NCBI GenBank assembly: GCA_913030835.1
Contig: CAJWDP010000026.1
Coordinates: forward strand, 1-42,625
Reading direction: 5' to 3'
Source of the DNA: an uncultured Flavobacteriales bacterium
GTDB lineage: Bacteria > Bacteroidota > Bacteroidia > Flavobacteriales_D > Parvicellaceae
Length of the DNA stretch: 42,625 nucleotides
Part shown: piece after piece, positions 32,001-41,900 of the stretch
Layout: the number at the start of each line of letters is the position of its first letter
Numbering within the stretch: the first letter of the stretch is position 1
The notes under the pieces: generated by a model
Database searches by the model: none
What the model was told of the DNA's origin: nothing
Seen by the model: only the letters and a program-made list of their open reading frames with translations
Program-made: the position numbers and the translations under genes

Positions 32001-33143
32001 ATGAGAATTCAATCAAAATTACCAAGTGTGGGAACTACGATTTTCACCAAAATGTCAGCTCTTGCAAATCAATATGATGCGGTTAATTTGTCCCAAGGAT
32101 TTCCCGATTTTGAAGTTGATTCCGAATTAATCGAATTGGTTCAATCCCACATGAGAAAAGGAAATAATCAGTACGCTCCAATGACTGGCGCTCCTGCATT
32201 GAGAAATGCAATTGGTTCGAAGATCGCCAAATTGTATAATGTAAATTTAGATTGCGACGAAGAAATTGTTGTCACCGCTGGTGCTACGCAAGCAATTTTT
32301 ACGGCGATATCTGCATTTGTAAAAAAAGACGATGAAGTGATTGTTTTCACACCGGCATACGATTGTTACGACCCCGCCATTGAACTGAACGGAGGTCGGA
32401 CCGTTTTTGTGAAGTTGAAATCTCCGGATTATACCATTGATTGGATGGAAGTCAAAAACAAGGTGTCGGATAAAACGAGGATGATCATATTGAATACTCC
32501 TCACAATCCCACAGGGTCAGTTTACAAGGAGTCGGATTTTACAGAGCTGTCTGAAATCACGAAAGGTACCGATATCATTGTATTAAGTGATGAAGTCTAT
32601 GAGCACATTATTTTTGAAGAAAATATGCACCAAAGTGTACTAAGATTTTCAGATTTATTCGATCGTTCTTTGGTTGTGGCTTCTTTTGGTAAAACATTTC
32701 ACGTTACGGGCTGGAAGCTCGGTTATATTGCAGGTCCAAAATCATTAATGACAGAATTTACAAAGGTCCACCAATTCAATGTCTTTTGTTGTAATCACCC
32801 AATGCAATTGGCTATTGCAGAATACATTTCTAAAGAAGAAAATTATGAAAGACTAGGTGGGTTCTATGAAGAAAAGCGTGATCTTTTTCTTCAGGCCGCG
32901 AGTCAATCGAGATTTTCTGTCCGACCCTCTATGGGCACCTATTTCCAGTTATTGGATTATTCGAGAATTACTGATGAAAATGATGTCGACTTTGCTATTC
33001 GATTGACAAAAGAGTTTCAGTTGGCCTCTATACCTGTTTCAGTATTTTACAACGATCCGGAACAAGACAAGGTATTGCGTTTCTGTTTTGCAAAAAAAGA
33101 TAGCACCATTGAGAAGGCAGGAGAAATTCTGTTAAAAATATAA
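32001..33143 (+). CDS. Class I/II PLP aminotransferase (methionine / kynurenine-glutamine type)
   Basis: This 380-aa fold-type I enzyme has the order of motifs of YbdL/KAT/glutamine transaminase K. These are YDAVNLSQGFPDFEVDSEL, NNQYAPMTGAPALRNAIG, VTAGATQAIFTAISAFV, FTPAYDCYDPAIELNGGR, ILNTPHNPTGSVYKESDF and VVASFGKTFHVTGWKLGY with the PLP Lys231. This group transaminates methionine, glutamine and aromatic amino acids or kynurenine. It starts at the ATG at 32001, with GGAGG 10 bases upstream. A 6-codon frame (31984-32004) overlaps the start. It is divergent from hmgA-hppD, and an omega-amidase gene lies two genes on, which fits the known glutamine-transaminase/omega-amidase partnership. Confidence 0.88.
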   Translation: MRIQSKLPSVGTTIFTKMSALANQYDAVNLSQGFPDFEVDSELIELVQSHMRKGNNQYAPMTGAPALRNAIGSKIAKLYNVNLDCDEEIVVTAGATQAIFTAISAFVKKDDEVIVFTPAYDCYDPAIELNGGRTVFVKLKSPDYTIDWMEVKNKVSDKTRMIILNTPHNPTGSVYKESDFTELSEITKGTDIIVLSDEVYEHIIFEENMHQSVLRFSDLFDRSLVVASFGKTFHVTGWKLGYIAGPKSLMTEFTKVHQFNVFCCNHPMQLAIAEYISKEENYERLGGFYEEKRDLFLQAASQSRFSVRPSMGTYFQLLDYSRITDENDVDFAIRLTKEFQLASIPVSVFYNDPEQDKVLRFCFAKKDSTIEKAGEILLKI

Positions 33144-33264
33144 GTAGAAAGTAACCAATCGGGACTTTCACCGTTACGTTAATAAGCGCCATTCAACAAC
33201 GGAATATGGAAAGATGTTGTGCACCTTTCCGAATACCATCTTATTATCGAATTATTTTTAACAA

Positions 33265-33290
33265 GGGAATGACCTTTAAGGTGAGTTCCC
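33265..33290 (+). promoter_or_regulatory. Leader hairpin before the lytic transglycosylase gene
   Basis: GGGAA/TTCCC closes an internal loop around ACC-TTTAA-GGT. It ends 22 bases before the ATG at 33313 and has no T-run. It could influence translation, with a weak case. Confidence 0.3.
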
Positions 33291-33312
33291 TGATTCAATT
33301 ATTGTATTCAAT

Positions 33313-34263
33313 ATGTTTAAAGGTCTCTTTTTGTTGAGCGGTTACTTGTTACTCCTGATCAATGCAGTCGGACAGACAACTGGAGTTATTGAGGTTTATT
33401 CTGACAAGGATAGCTCGTATTCTTATTTCGTTCAAAATGAACAGCTGTTCTTCGAGAGCTGGGATACACTGGCTCAGCCTATATTTTGGAGGCGAATTAT
33501 GTCTATGAGCCCTGATTCTGGCCTGGTCAATGTAGCATCAACTAGAGAGGTTTTGTTTCAGACATCCTATTGGGACTATAAGAAAAAAACAACAAAAGAA
33601 CGCTTGAAGTTTAAGGATAGTGTTCGAAAGGAATACTGTCTGGAATATGGAACAAAATTATATCTCACCTCCGGCAAAAAAGAATTTTACAATATCGAAA
33701 AGGTAATGCCCTCCATCTCGAAAGGAGTTGAAGTTTTCTCAGAGCTAAATGTCGACCCGTGGTATGCTCAAGCCATCCTGTTGATTGAAAGTCCCGGGAA
33801 GCTTGCTTATTCGAACACCGGCGCTTATGGTCCTTTTCAGCTGATGAAAAGTGTAGCTCGCTCTCATGGCTTAAAAGTCAATAAATACGTTGACGAACGG
33901 AAGGACTTTGACAAATCTGCGAAAGGAGCTGCTAGCCTGATTTCAAACACATGCATTCCTGAAGCAGTGCGAATACTATCAAAAAATGATATCGAATATT
34001 GTGAGGATGACTTGTGGTTCAAGCTGTTTGTTCTGCACATCTATCATGCGGGCGCAGGAAACGTAAGCGGGTTATTGGGTTCAATCGACGCTTCCAAGGG
34101 AGGAATGGAGCTCATTCAAACGATGTGGCAATCCCAGTGGGGTGGGTTTAAAAATGCTTCACAAAATTATTCACAGGTGGCTTTGGCGTCAATGATCATT
34201 CTTAATGACATCATTGAGGAGAATTCTAAATATATTTATGAGTGTTACATAGCTCATGAGTAG
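33313..34263 (+). CDS. Lytic transglycosylase domain protein (Slt family)
   Basis: This 316-aa protein has a signal peptide (MFKGLFLLSGYLLLLINAVGQ). Residues about 135-280 form an SLT lysozyme-like domain that cuts peptidoglycan to 1,6-anhydromuropeptides. The catalytic Glu159 is in YAQAILLIESPGKLAYSNTG, followed by AYGPFQLMKSVARSHGLKVN and AGAGNVSGLLG. The N-terminal 130 residues, with many aromatics, are not recognised. It is likely periplasmic. It overlaps the start of the omega-amidase gene by 8 bases, a link that seems positional rather than functional. Confidence 0.85.
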   Translation: MFKGLFLLSGYLLLLINAVGQTTGVIEVYSDKDSSYSYFVQNEQLFFESWDTLAQPIFWRRIMSMSPDSGLVNVASTREVLFQTSYWDYKKKTTKERLKFKDSVRKEYCLEYGTKLYLTSGKKEFYNIEKVMPSISKGVEVFSELNVDPWYAQAILLIESPGKLAYSNTGAYGPFQLMKSVARSHGLKVNKYVDERKDFDKSAKGAASLISNTCIPEAVRILSKNDIEYCEDDLWFKLFVLHIYHAGAGNVSGLLGSIDASKGGMELIQTMWQSQWGGFKNASQNYSQVALASMIILNDIIEENSKYIYECYIAHE

Positions 34264-35041
34264 TAAATTAAAATTAGCACTGATACAAACCGAGCTCATT
34301 TGGGAGAGCCCGAAAGCCAATAGAGAAAAATTCGAGGTGCTGCTTCAATTTCTGCCCGGCGAATCGGATCTGATCGTATTTCCTGAAATGTTTACAACCG
34401 GATTTTCGATGAATAGTGCAGCGTTGGCTGAACCATCTGATGGCACTACTGTAAAATGGATGTTGACCATAGCTCAGGAAAAAAAATCGAATGTTGTGGG
34501 GAGTATTATTGTAAAGGAGGGCCAGCAATATTACAATCGTCTCTATTGGGCATTTCCAAATGGAGATTTGAAGTACTACGACAAAAGACATTTGTTTAGG
34601 ATGGCTGGTGAAGATAAGTATTATTCGCCTGGTTGTTCCCGACTCATAGTTGAGTATAAAGGATGGAAGATCTGCCCTCTCATTTGTTATGATCTTAGGT
34701 TTCCGGTTTGGAGCCGGAATGATTGCGACTTTGATTGTTTGCTGTATATCGCGAATTGGCCAAAGCCGAGAATCGATGCCTGGACCGCCTTATTGAAAGC
34801 TCGTGCAATCGAAAATCAATGTTTTTCTATTGGTTTGAATAGGATAGGTCAAGACGGTTCAGGGGTTGCTTACTCGGGTGGATCGGCAGTGTTTAGTCCA
34901 AAAGGCAAATCATTAGCCACATTTAAAGATAACGAGGAACAAATTGTTATGCTGGAATTGGACAAAGACGAACGATTAAAATTTCGTGAAAAATTTCCGG
35001 TTCATCTAGACCGAGATGAATTCAAAATAGAGGGATTGTAG
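34256..35041 (+). CDS. Nitrilase-superfamily amidohydrolase, omega-amidase (YafV/Nit2 type)
   Basis: This 261-aa protein has the Glu-Lys-Cys triad of the nitrilase family: Glu44 (LIVFPEMFTTGFSMN), Lys110 (LKYYDKRHLFRMAGE) and Cys144 (ICPLICYDLRFPVWSR). FSMN after the first motif, HLFRMAGE and CYDLRFPVW are marks of YafV/Nit2 omega-amidases, which hydrolyse alpha-ketoglutaramate and alpha-ketosuccinamate made by glutamine or asparagine transaminases. The gene starts at the ATG at 34256, inside the end of the transglycosylase gene. The aminotransferase at 32001 is a probable partner. Only 4 bases separate its stop from the convergent lipoprotein gene. Confidence 0.88.
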   Translation: MSSKLKLALIQTELIWESPKANREKFEVLLQFLPGESDLIVFPEMFTTGFSMNSAALAEPSDGTTVKWMLTIAQEKKSNVVGSIIVKEGQQYYNRLYWAFPNGDLKYYDKRHLFRMAGEDKYYSPGCSRLIVEYKGWKICPLICYDLRFPVWSRNDCDFDCLLYIANWPKPRIDAWTALLKARAIENQCFSIGLNRIGQDGSGVAYSGGSAVFSPKGKSLATFKDNEEQIVMLELDKDERLKFREKFPVHLDRDEFKIEGL

Positions 35042-35045
35042 AGGG

Positions 35046-36638
35046 TTATTTGAACTTGTCAATTTCCCAGTCTTCATTTAAATTCCAGTTGGAACGAATT
35101 TCAATAACCTTTCCATATTGAAGCACGCGCTCCGGTTGGATTCTTTCTTGGTAATTTCCGGTGTCCCAAACGTTGTTGTAATTATTGTCGAATACCAATC
35201 GAGCTAAATACTTGCCAGGTTTCAGGTCATCAAAGCTAATTGCTTCAGCTCCGTAGAAGCTGTCTGAAATTCTTTTTGAATTTCCTTTTTCATCTAACAA
35301 TTCCAGAAATAAATTGGATTGACTGTTCGTAATTATGTTCATACTCAGATAGCCAAAATAATCCTCTTTATAGGTCGAAAATGAGGTGCTCGTTTCTTCT
35401 ATTGAACGGCCCGCAATATCAATAATACTCGCTGAGTCCAGTTTCAATTTATAGGAGGTGTTTGGTTTTAGGTGACAGGAAATATTCAGCTGGTTTGGAG
35501 CCCTTTCTTTGATTTTAATCTGAATGGGAAGGCGGGTGCTGTCTTCAACGAGATCAATGTCTTCCGACATGAAATCAGCAACTATATTGGAAAAGCTTAA
35601 TGTGAGATCTTCTCTGTAGTCGAATTGATTTGGAATAGAAGACAATTTAAACTTCGGTTGCTTTTTTGAAAAAGGAATGCGAACCGTATCGATTTTGCCA
35701 TCATTTTGTTTCAGTGCTAACTGAATTGATTTCATTTTCCCAGTGCTCATGAGAAACAAGGTGTCCCGGCGATCATTCCATATCGACATTTGGACAGAGT
35801 CCGGTTCTAAGAATCGGAATGCATCTACTTCAACAGGGCGATTGAAGGTTATTCTTGCCGCTCCGTTTTTAAAACCATTTTTGCTTTCTACAGCAAGAAC
35901 TTCCGGAGTAGGATAAAATGCAAACAAATCAACCATAGATGCATTGGAATCCGGTTTGTTGATTTCTATTCGTTCATCAAGGAACCCAATTCCTTCTGAA
36001 TGATTATCGTATTGGTAGTTATTGTTTTCATCAGTAAGCGCAATTATGTGGTACGTTCCATCCTTTATGTTCTCAATGTTGAACCATCCTGCTCCATTTG
36101 AAATCCCGATGTAATTAGGAGGTGAATTGACGACTTGATCCTCTGACAAACCGGAATACAATCCAACAAGAGCCCCCTCAAGAGGAAGACCGCTATTTGC
36201 TGAATAAACGGTTCCTCTGTATTCCAGAGAATCAATAAATGTACCCGTGGAAAAAACGTATTTAAAATTTTTAAGAACATTTCCTTCTGTAATGTCCTGT
36301 ATTGCATCGCCAAAATTGATAGAATAGGTCGTGTTTTCCTCTAATTCATTATTTAATTCAATGAAAAGCCTTTTTCCTTTTACCCTATATTTCGGTTCTG
36401 AATTGAGACCTGGATTGATGGAAATGGTAATCGATTGATCCAGTTTGATATAGTCGTCAAATTCAATTGAAATCCCGTTCGCCTGGAAGTTTGTGCTAAA
36501 ATTAGGAGGAAACACTTTTGCTTGATTCACCACAGGAGGATAGCTGTCTTTTGCGCCACCATCCAATGGTGCAATTTGTGCGCATGACACAGCCAACACG
36601 ATCAATCCCAGCATTAGTATTATTGTGCTAACTCTCAT
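35046..36638 (-). CDS. Ig-like domain lipoprotein (SbsA/Big_5 type)
   Basis: This 530-aa protein has a lipobox ending LAVSC (Cys19). Residues 28-130 match the Bacteroidota family with an SbsA Ig-like domain: PLDGGAKDSYPPVVNQAKVF, ISIEFDDYIKLDQ and NTTYSINFGDAIQDITEGN. The middle has a carboxypeptidase-regulatory-like strand pattern (RGTVYSANSGLPLEGALVGL), and the C-terminal part returns to Ig-like strands. It is probably surface-exposed, and its role is unknown. It is the last gene of an operon with comF and msrC, starting with a 4-base ATGA overlap. The near-universal family in Bacteroidota suggests an envelope function. Confidence 0.85.
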   Translation of the reverse strand: MRVSTIILMLGLIVLAVSCAQIAPLDGGAKDSYPPVVNQAKVFPPNFSTNFQANGISIEFDDYIKLDQSITISINPGLNSEPKYRVKGKRLFIELNNELEENTTYSINFGDAIQDITEGNVLKNFKYVFSTGTFIDSLEYRGTVYSANSGLPLEGALVGLYSGLSEDQVVNSPPNYIGISNGAGWFNIENIKDGTYHIIALTDENNNYQYDNHSEGIGFLDERIEINKPDSNASMVDLFAFYPTPEVLAVESKNGFKNGAARITFNRPVEVDAFRFLEPDSVQMSIWNDRRDTLFLMSTGKMKSIQLALKQNDGKIDTVRIPFSKKQPKFKLSSIPNQFDYREDLTLSFSNIVADFMSEDIDLVEDSTRLPIQIKIKERAPNQLNISCHLKPNTSYKLKLDSASIIDIAGRSIEETSTSFSTYKEDYFGYLSMNIITNSQSNLFLELLDEKGNSKRISDSFYGAEAISFDDLKPGKYLARLVFDNNYNNVWDTGNYQERIQPERVLQYGKVIEIRSNWNLNEDWEIDKFK

Positions 36639-37123
36639 AAACTGTCAGAGACAATTTTGCATATTCGTTCCAGACCGGATTCGTCTTCTTTGGTAAAATA
36701 AGCTAGCTGGTCTGAATCCACATCAAGTACACCAATTATTTGTCCTTCTTTAAGAATCGGAATAACAATTTCAGATTTTGATTCTGCACTGCATGCGATG
36801 TGTCCCGGGAATGTTGAAACGTCCGGAACTATGATCGTTTGGTTTAATTCCCAGGCTTTGCCGCAGACCCCTTTTCCGTATCGAATTCTAGAGCACGCGG
36901 GGGGGCCTTGAAATGGACCAATGATCAATTCATCTGAATTGTGTTTTAAATAAAATCCTACCCAGAAATAATCGAAGTTGGTTTTCAGAACAGCGGCCAC
37001 GTTTGCGAGTTTCGCGTACACATTACTTTCTGCATCAATCAGTGCTTTGATCTGACTTTCAGTGGCGAGATACAGCTGTTGTTTCCCTTCGAATTCTGAT
37101 ATGGTTATTTTCTCAATCATCAT
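36635..37123 (-). CDS. msrC: Free methionine-(R)-sulfoxide reductase (GAF domain)
   Basis: This 162-aa single GAF domain has all three conserved cysteines of fRMsr: Cys77 and Cys87 in ACSRIRYGKGVCGKAW and Cys111 in TFPGHIACSAESKSEIVIPI. The latter is usually the sulfenic-acid cysteine. It reduces free Met-R-sulfoxide to methionine with thioredoxin as donor, in the cytosol. Signal-sensing GAF proteins lack this cysteine set, so the enzyme call is fairly firm. Two adjacent ATGs (37123, 37120) compete as start, and the first overlaps the comF stop by one base (TAATG). The neighbours comF and the Ig-like lipoprotein are not obviously linked in function. Confidence 0.92.
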   Translation of the reverse strand: MMIEKITISEFEGKQQLYLATESQIKALIDAESNVYAKLANVAAVLKTNFDYFWVGFYLKHNSDELIIGPFQGPPACSRIRYGKGVCGKAWELNQTIIVPDVSTFPGHIACSAESKSEIVIPILKEGQIIGVLDVDSDQLAYFTKEDESGLERICKIVSDSL

Positions 37124-37800
37124 TAAGCGGTCGCTAAAGTAGCAATAGAAATTGTAATGTCCTCCACATCGTTAAGAACGGTGCAACAGGATTCTAAAGT
37201 TGATCCGGTTGTGATTACGTCATCAACCAGCAAAATGTGTTTTCCCGTTAAGCATTCACTGTTTTGCAATGAAAAAATAGAGCTCACATTGTTCCATCTT
37301 TTTAATCTGCTTTTATTCGTCTGGGAACTCGTATTTACATTTCTTTTTATTGCATCTTTCAGTACAGGAACTTCCATTATTTCAGCAATGCCCTTACTCA
37401 GGAAATAGCTTTGGTTGTATCCTCTCGCTTTTTCTCGTTTTGGGTGAAGAGGTACAGGAATTATCGCATGGATTTGATCGGGTTCAAACTTACCAACCAT
37501 ATTCCGGCCCATCATTTTGCCCATTGCCTGAGCTAGCTCCGGTTGGTTTCCGTATTTCATTTCTTTTACAATTTTTTGAACCTTTCCACCGCGATAGTAG
37601 TAATATAGTGGCAGACATGTATTGAAATACGTTCTCCCGGCTAAAAGTTGTGAGGCGGGATTTTCGGTGTTCGCTTTATATTGAGCTTCCGGAAGTTCAC
37701 TTTTGCAATGCAAGCAAAGAAAAGTTTCTTGTTTGAAAAGGGCGCGAGAACAACCAATGCATGTCTTGGGAAAAAGAATATTTACAAAGTCATTGAACAT
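37123..37800 (-). CDS. comF: ComF family phosphoribosyltransferase-like protein
   Basis: This 225-aa protein starts from the ATG at 37800 (MFNDFVNILFPKTCIGCSRA), chosen over an ATG 15 codons earlier because the family starts with 'lLFP..C..C'. Four cysteines in two CxxC pairs (CIGC, CLHC) form a zinc-finger-like N-terminus. The C-terminal phosphoribosyltransferase fold has HPKREKARGYNQSYFLSKGI and the PRPP-loop motif ILLVDDVITTGSTLES. ComF proteins support DNA uptake/transformation and recombination in several bacteria, but their biochemistry is unclear. It is the first gene of the comF-msrC-lipoprotein operon. Confidence 0.92.
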   Translation of the reverse strand: MFNDFVNILFPKTCIGCSRALFKQETFLCLHCKSELPEAQYKANTENPASQLLAGRTYFNTCLPLYYYYRGGKVQKIVKEMKYGNQPELAQAMGKMMGRNMVGKFEPDQIHAIIPVPLHPKREKARGYNQSYFLSKGIAEIMEVPVLKDAIKRNVNTSSQTNKSRLKRWNNVSSIFSLQNSECLTGKHILLVDDVITTGSTLESCCTVLNDVEDITISIATLATA

Positions 37801-37866
37801 AAAATAGTTGATAGTGGCCTGTGAATTTCTAGTGGAGCAGCACAATAATATATTGAATTATCGCAT

Positions 37867-37874
37867 TAAATTTG
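37867..37874 (+). promoter_or_regulatory. -7 box before the coiled-coil gene
   Basis: TAAATTTG fits TAnnTTTG and lies 17 bases before the ATG at 37892. No clear -33 box is seen. Confidence 0.45.
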
Positions 37875-37891
37875 AATAAAAGTAATGTATT

Positions 37892-38881
37892 ATGACAGAT
37901 TCTTCAGCATCAACTCCTGAACCGCAAAAGGAAGTTAAAAAAAGAGACCCCCTGTATATTACGATAATTATTGTCCTTTTGGGCGCTGTGGCGTTTTGTG
38001 GATATCAATGGAACTACTATAGCCACGAAAATGCTGTTTCTAAGGCAGAGCTGGAAGAAATGACCTTTTATATGAAAGAAATGGAAGCGGATATTGGCTC
38101 AAGTGGGCTAGAGCTAATGTCGACCGATCTCCGTGAGAACTTGCAAGCCATGTTGGAACAAATGGATACGTTGCAAACGGACAACCAGGCCATGTTGGAT
38201 AGTATAAGTGAGCAGCGAGAGCGGGTTACCGGGTTGCTGGCTGAGCTGGAGGACATGAGAAAAAAAGGGAAGCGAGACGCTCGAACGATTTATAAACTAA
38301 GGAAAGAGACGGAAACATTAAGGAAGGTGATGCGCTATCAGGTCCACAAAATTGACTCACTCAATCAATTGAATATTCAATATAGAGGTGAAATTGAAGA
38401 AAAAGACGCAGCAATCAATAAGAAAGATGATGAAATAAAAGACCTTACAAGCGAGAAACAAGGGCTAGAGGAACAAGTTAGTATAGGCTCTAAATTACAA
38501 ACCTCTGGAATTAAAGCGGATGCATTGAGAGTGCGGGCCTCAGGGAATTATAAAGAAACACCCAGAGCAAAAAGTACCAATATGATTAGAGCGTGTTTCA
38601 CCATCATGGGCAACCCGATAGCGAAAAGCGGTGACAAAGCAATCTACATGAGGATCGTTTCTCCTTCTGGTGGGGTGCTTAATAATGGTAACCCAGAGTT
38701 ATTTCAGGCAGATGGTTCGGAGAAGGAGGCTAGCATAAAACGCGTGGTTAATTATCAAAAAGAAAACATGGATCTCTGTATTTTCTACGATGTCGAGAAC
38801 AAAATCGATCCGGGAGAATATATCGTTAAGATTTTCTGTGAGGGCGTAGAGATTGCAACCACTACTTTTGCATTGAAATAA
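37892..38881 (+). CDS. Coiled-coil single-span membrane protein, unknown function
   Basis: This 329-aa protein has a short basic cytosolic head (KKRDP), one transmembrane helix (residues about 21-41, YITIIIVLLGAVAFCGYQW), and a long coiled coil (about 50-200) rich in Glu, Lys and Leu heptads. These include ELEEMTFYMKEMEADIG, MDTLQTDNQAMLDSISEQRE and IEEKDAAINKKDDEIKDLTS. A compact beta-type C-terminal domain follows (AKSTNMIRACFTIMGNP ... GEYIVKIFCEGVEIATTTF). The periplasmic side would carry the coil and the C-terminal domain. I do not recognise the family beyond similar proteins in Bacteroidota. A structural or scaffold role is only a guess. Confidence 0.8.
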   Translation: MTDSSASTPEPQKEVKKRDPLYITIIIVLLGAVAFCGYQWNYYSHENAVSKAELEEMTFYMKEMEADIGSSGLELMSTDLRENLQAMLEQMDTLQTDNQAMLDSISEQRERVTGLLAELEDMRKKGKRDARTIYKLRKETETLRKVMRYQVHKIDSLNQLNIQYRGEIEEKDAAINKKDDEIKDLTSEKQGLEEQVSIGSKLQTSGIKADALRVRASGNYKETPRAKSTNMIRACFTIMGNPIAKSGDKAIYMRIVSPSGGVLNNGNPELFQADGSEKEASIKRVVNYQKENMDLCIFYDVENKIDPGEYIVKIFCEGVEIATTTFALK

Positions 38882-38910
38882 TTCAAATCCATTGTTTCTA
38901 ACACAGTGAC

Positions 38911-41900
38911 TCAGAAAAATGCTCTTACCTGCACACCGCCGGTATGGATTGCTTTATTGTCTTCCGATTTCCTTCCTAGATAATTTAAGCTGAGCTGCAG
39001 GTTGTTCGAAAGTGTACGTTGAAAGTTTGCATTCCAGGTAAAATTTGTCCCGTTTTTCAATCCATTTAGCATTTCAAATCCCAGAGATGAATTGACTTCA
39101 CCGTCGTATTTAATGTTAATGTAATTGAATGAGCAGTTCATTGATCCTTTGGTTGCTTTGTTTAATCGAAGTTCGATTCCTATGTCGGTGATCTCCGCGG
39201 TCTCTCCTCCAAGATCTGCGGAGTTTGTTTTGCCCGATAGTTCATTGGTGAGTGAGACTCGAAATGAGGTGTTAGGCTGATAAGAAATTTTTGAGTTGAT
39301 GCTCCAGATATCAAGATTGTAATCTCGCCCGGTGGTGTAGTCTGAAGAGTTTGATTTTGTACTGATGGTTTGATTCGAAATAAACGTGAATTTTCGATTT
39401 AAATTCCATCGTATTCTTAGCTCATGTTCTTCTAACGCACGCGAGTCAAATCCCGATGTAAGCAGTGATTTCCCTCCTATATTTTGGTAGGTATAATCAA
39501 TTCCATATTTGGAATGGCTTCGATTAAAAAACAAGGTGTTTCGAATGGATGAGTTTAAGGATACTAAAGAAGATTCTTCAATTGATGTGATGAAGGGATT
39601 GTAAGCTGTTGCTTCGGATTCGTTATTGGTCTTTCTGTCGATTCGGAAGGCGGATTGATTGTAAAATTTCGAGAAAAACTTAGCGGCACCGCTTTTCTTT
39701 TTTAATAGAGCTGACGGACGAATGTTAATGCTCTGATTGAATTGGTTCGAATAGGTTTTCACATACTCATTGGTGGGGGTGAACACCCGAATGTAATCGG
39801 CTTGATCCGGAAAAGCTGAAATTTCAAATTCATTGATGTCTTTTACACCATCTCCATTGTAATCGATCCAAGTATAAAAACCTTGGCCGGCCTGAACTTG
39901 AACGTAGGCAAACTGTCTTCTCAATTCCTGACCGGACCCGATTTCATAGAATGTGGTGCTTTTCACAAATCCTTTTAACAGTTTTAATGAATACTCGAGC
40001 CTTCCTAATAAGGTCTCATCCGGTGTGACAGCTGTTAATGTATCGTTTATAACACGAAGCTGTCTATACTCAACTCGTGCGATTAACTTTTGCTTTGGAT
40101 TTTTCGTCAGACCCATACTGATGCCGTAATGCCTCGCTGCTGTTGCAGGGCTGAGATCATCCTTGCTTACCATAACTACTTGATCGTTTCTTTGACGGTA
40201 GTAAATTTGGAATTGGTTGGCTTTAGCCTGTTCAGGAACATTCGAAACATAAACTTTCCAGTCGTAAAACTGATAGCTGTTGGTAAGGAGTGAATCTGTA
40301 TCGGGGTTATTGAACTGATTGCGTTCGAATTCGTCAATATATCCAATGCGAATCCAATTGATGTCTTGGTGTAGATTTGTTTTATGTCGATAAAAAGAAG
40401 TGGATTCAAATCCGGAGGTAGAGGTAAGCTTCCCGTTGTACTGAAGATTTGTTTTGTTCTTTTTTATGTTGGCCGATAATCCATTTCTAAAACCGGTAAA
40501 CTCATCGAATGAATTGAATGAGTTGAAAGAATATCGAATGGAGCCAAATCCGGATTTATACACTCCGAGCTCTCCTCTACCTAAAAGTTGGTCACCAGTT
40601 AAATTCTTGTCGAGTAAATTCCAGTTCCGTTCAAATTCTACGGGTCGATACCGTTCGATTCGACTAAAGTTTGCTTGTCGATATTCTGCATTGATATTAT
40701 TGGTTAAAACCCATCCATTGGTATCTGCAGAAAGAAATTTTTTAGTGGACCAATGTCCTTCAAGACCATAACCTACATTGTCGTCAGCATCCAGTGAAGA
40801 AAAAGTATTGAGGTCTCTATTGGTGAGGGCAGCTTCAACACCGAATTTAGTGTTTGCTGATATCTGGTAATTGGCACCTAGGGTTACCATCTGCCTTTTT
40901 TGAGGAGGAACTAGTAATATGATCGGTTCGTAATTGCCGTTTCGAATCAGTTCGCCCGAGATCGTGTCGGGCTTTATCCATCGGTAAACTCTACCAAAAG
41001 TTGAAAAATCTTCGAATACATAATTTCCGTTTCCTTGTCCGACTTCGGTAAAGCTAACCTGATAGATAGCGCTATCTGTGTTTGTGCTATACACATAGAC
41101 GTCGCTATAGCCCAGGCTGTCCACCTTTTTGTAAAGGTTTAGGTCTGCTGAATAGCCTATGCTGTCAATTCCCGGGCTGAAGGCCAGATTGATTTGATCG
41201 CCTACCGACGATAGAATAAACTCTTGATCTTCTGTAAGTGTCTGTTGGAGGGGTTGATTCTTGCTGTCTTGTTCAGAATAGGCATTGAAGTCTACAGACC
41301 ACCTGTCTTTTTTATATGCTGAGCTGGTTTGAAACAAGGAGCGCGCATAATTTTTATCGGAATACTGAAATTCAACAATTATACGTCTGTCTTTGGTAAT
41401 GAGATTTTTAGGAGTGAACGTAACTTCTGCGGTGTTGTAATCGATGACGTAATCGTTGTTTTGTCCTCTTGTCAGCAGTCGGCCATCAATAAAGACCCGT
41501 TCCGTACCTGATAAAACGATGATGAATCGCTCATTGTTTGCTCCAACCAACTTATACGGTCCTTGATTGCCTTCAAGTCCCTGTAGGCGATTTCTGGAAA
41601 ATTTACCCTTTGAAAGAGCAAGGCTGGAAGAAACTCGCCAGTAGTCGTTGGTGTTGTCGGGCTTCATTAGCTCTGTGCTGAAAGAGACTCCTTGTACTTT
41701 TTTCTGATAGGTTAAAAAATAGCTCTTCGGCCTCCTCAGCCAAAAGTCACCTGCTGTTAGTTTAGACCGTGAGGAAAACAGTTGTATAAATGCCTGGTCA
41801 AAGTCCTGCAACTGAAGTGTATTGCCTTCCGGTTGAATTGGAATGTTGTCGTCGGTAATAGAGGCCAGAATGCTAATTTCCTCCGAGACTTTTCCATTGA

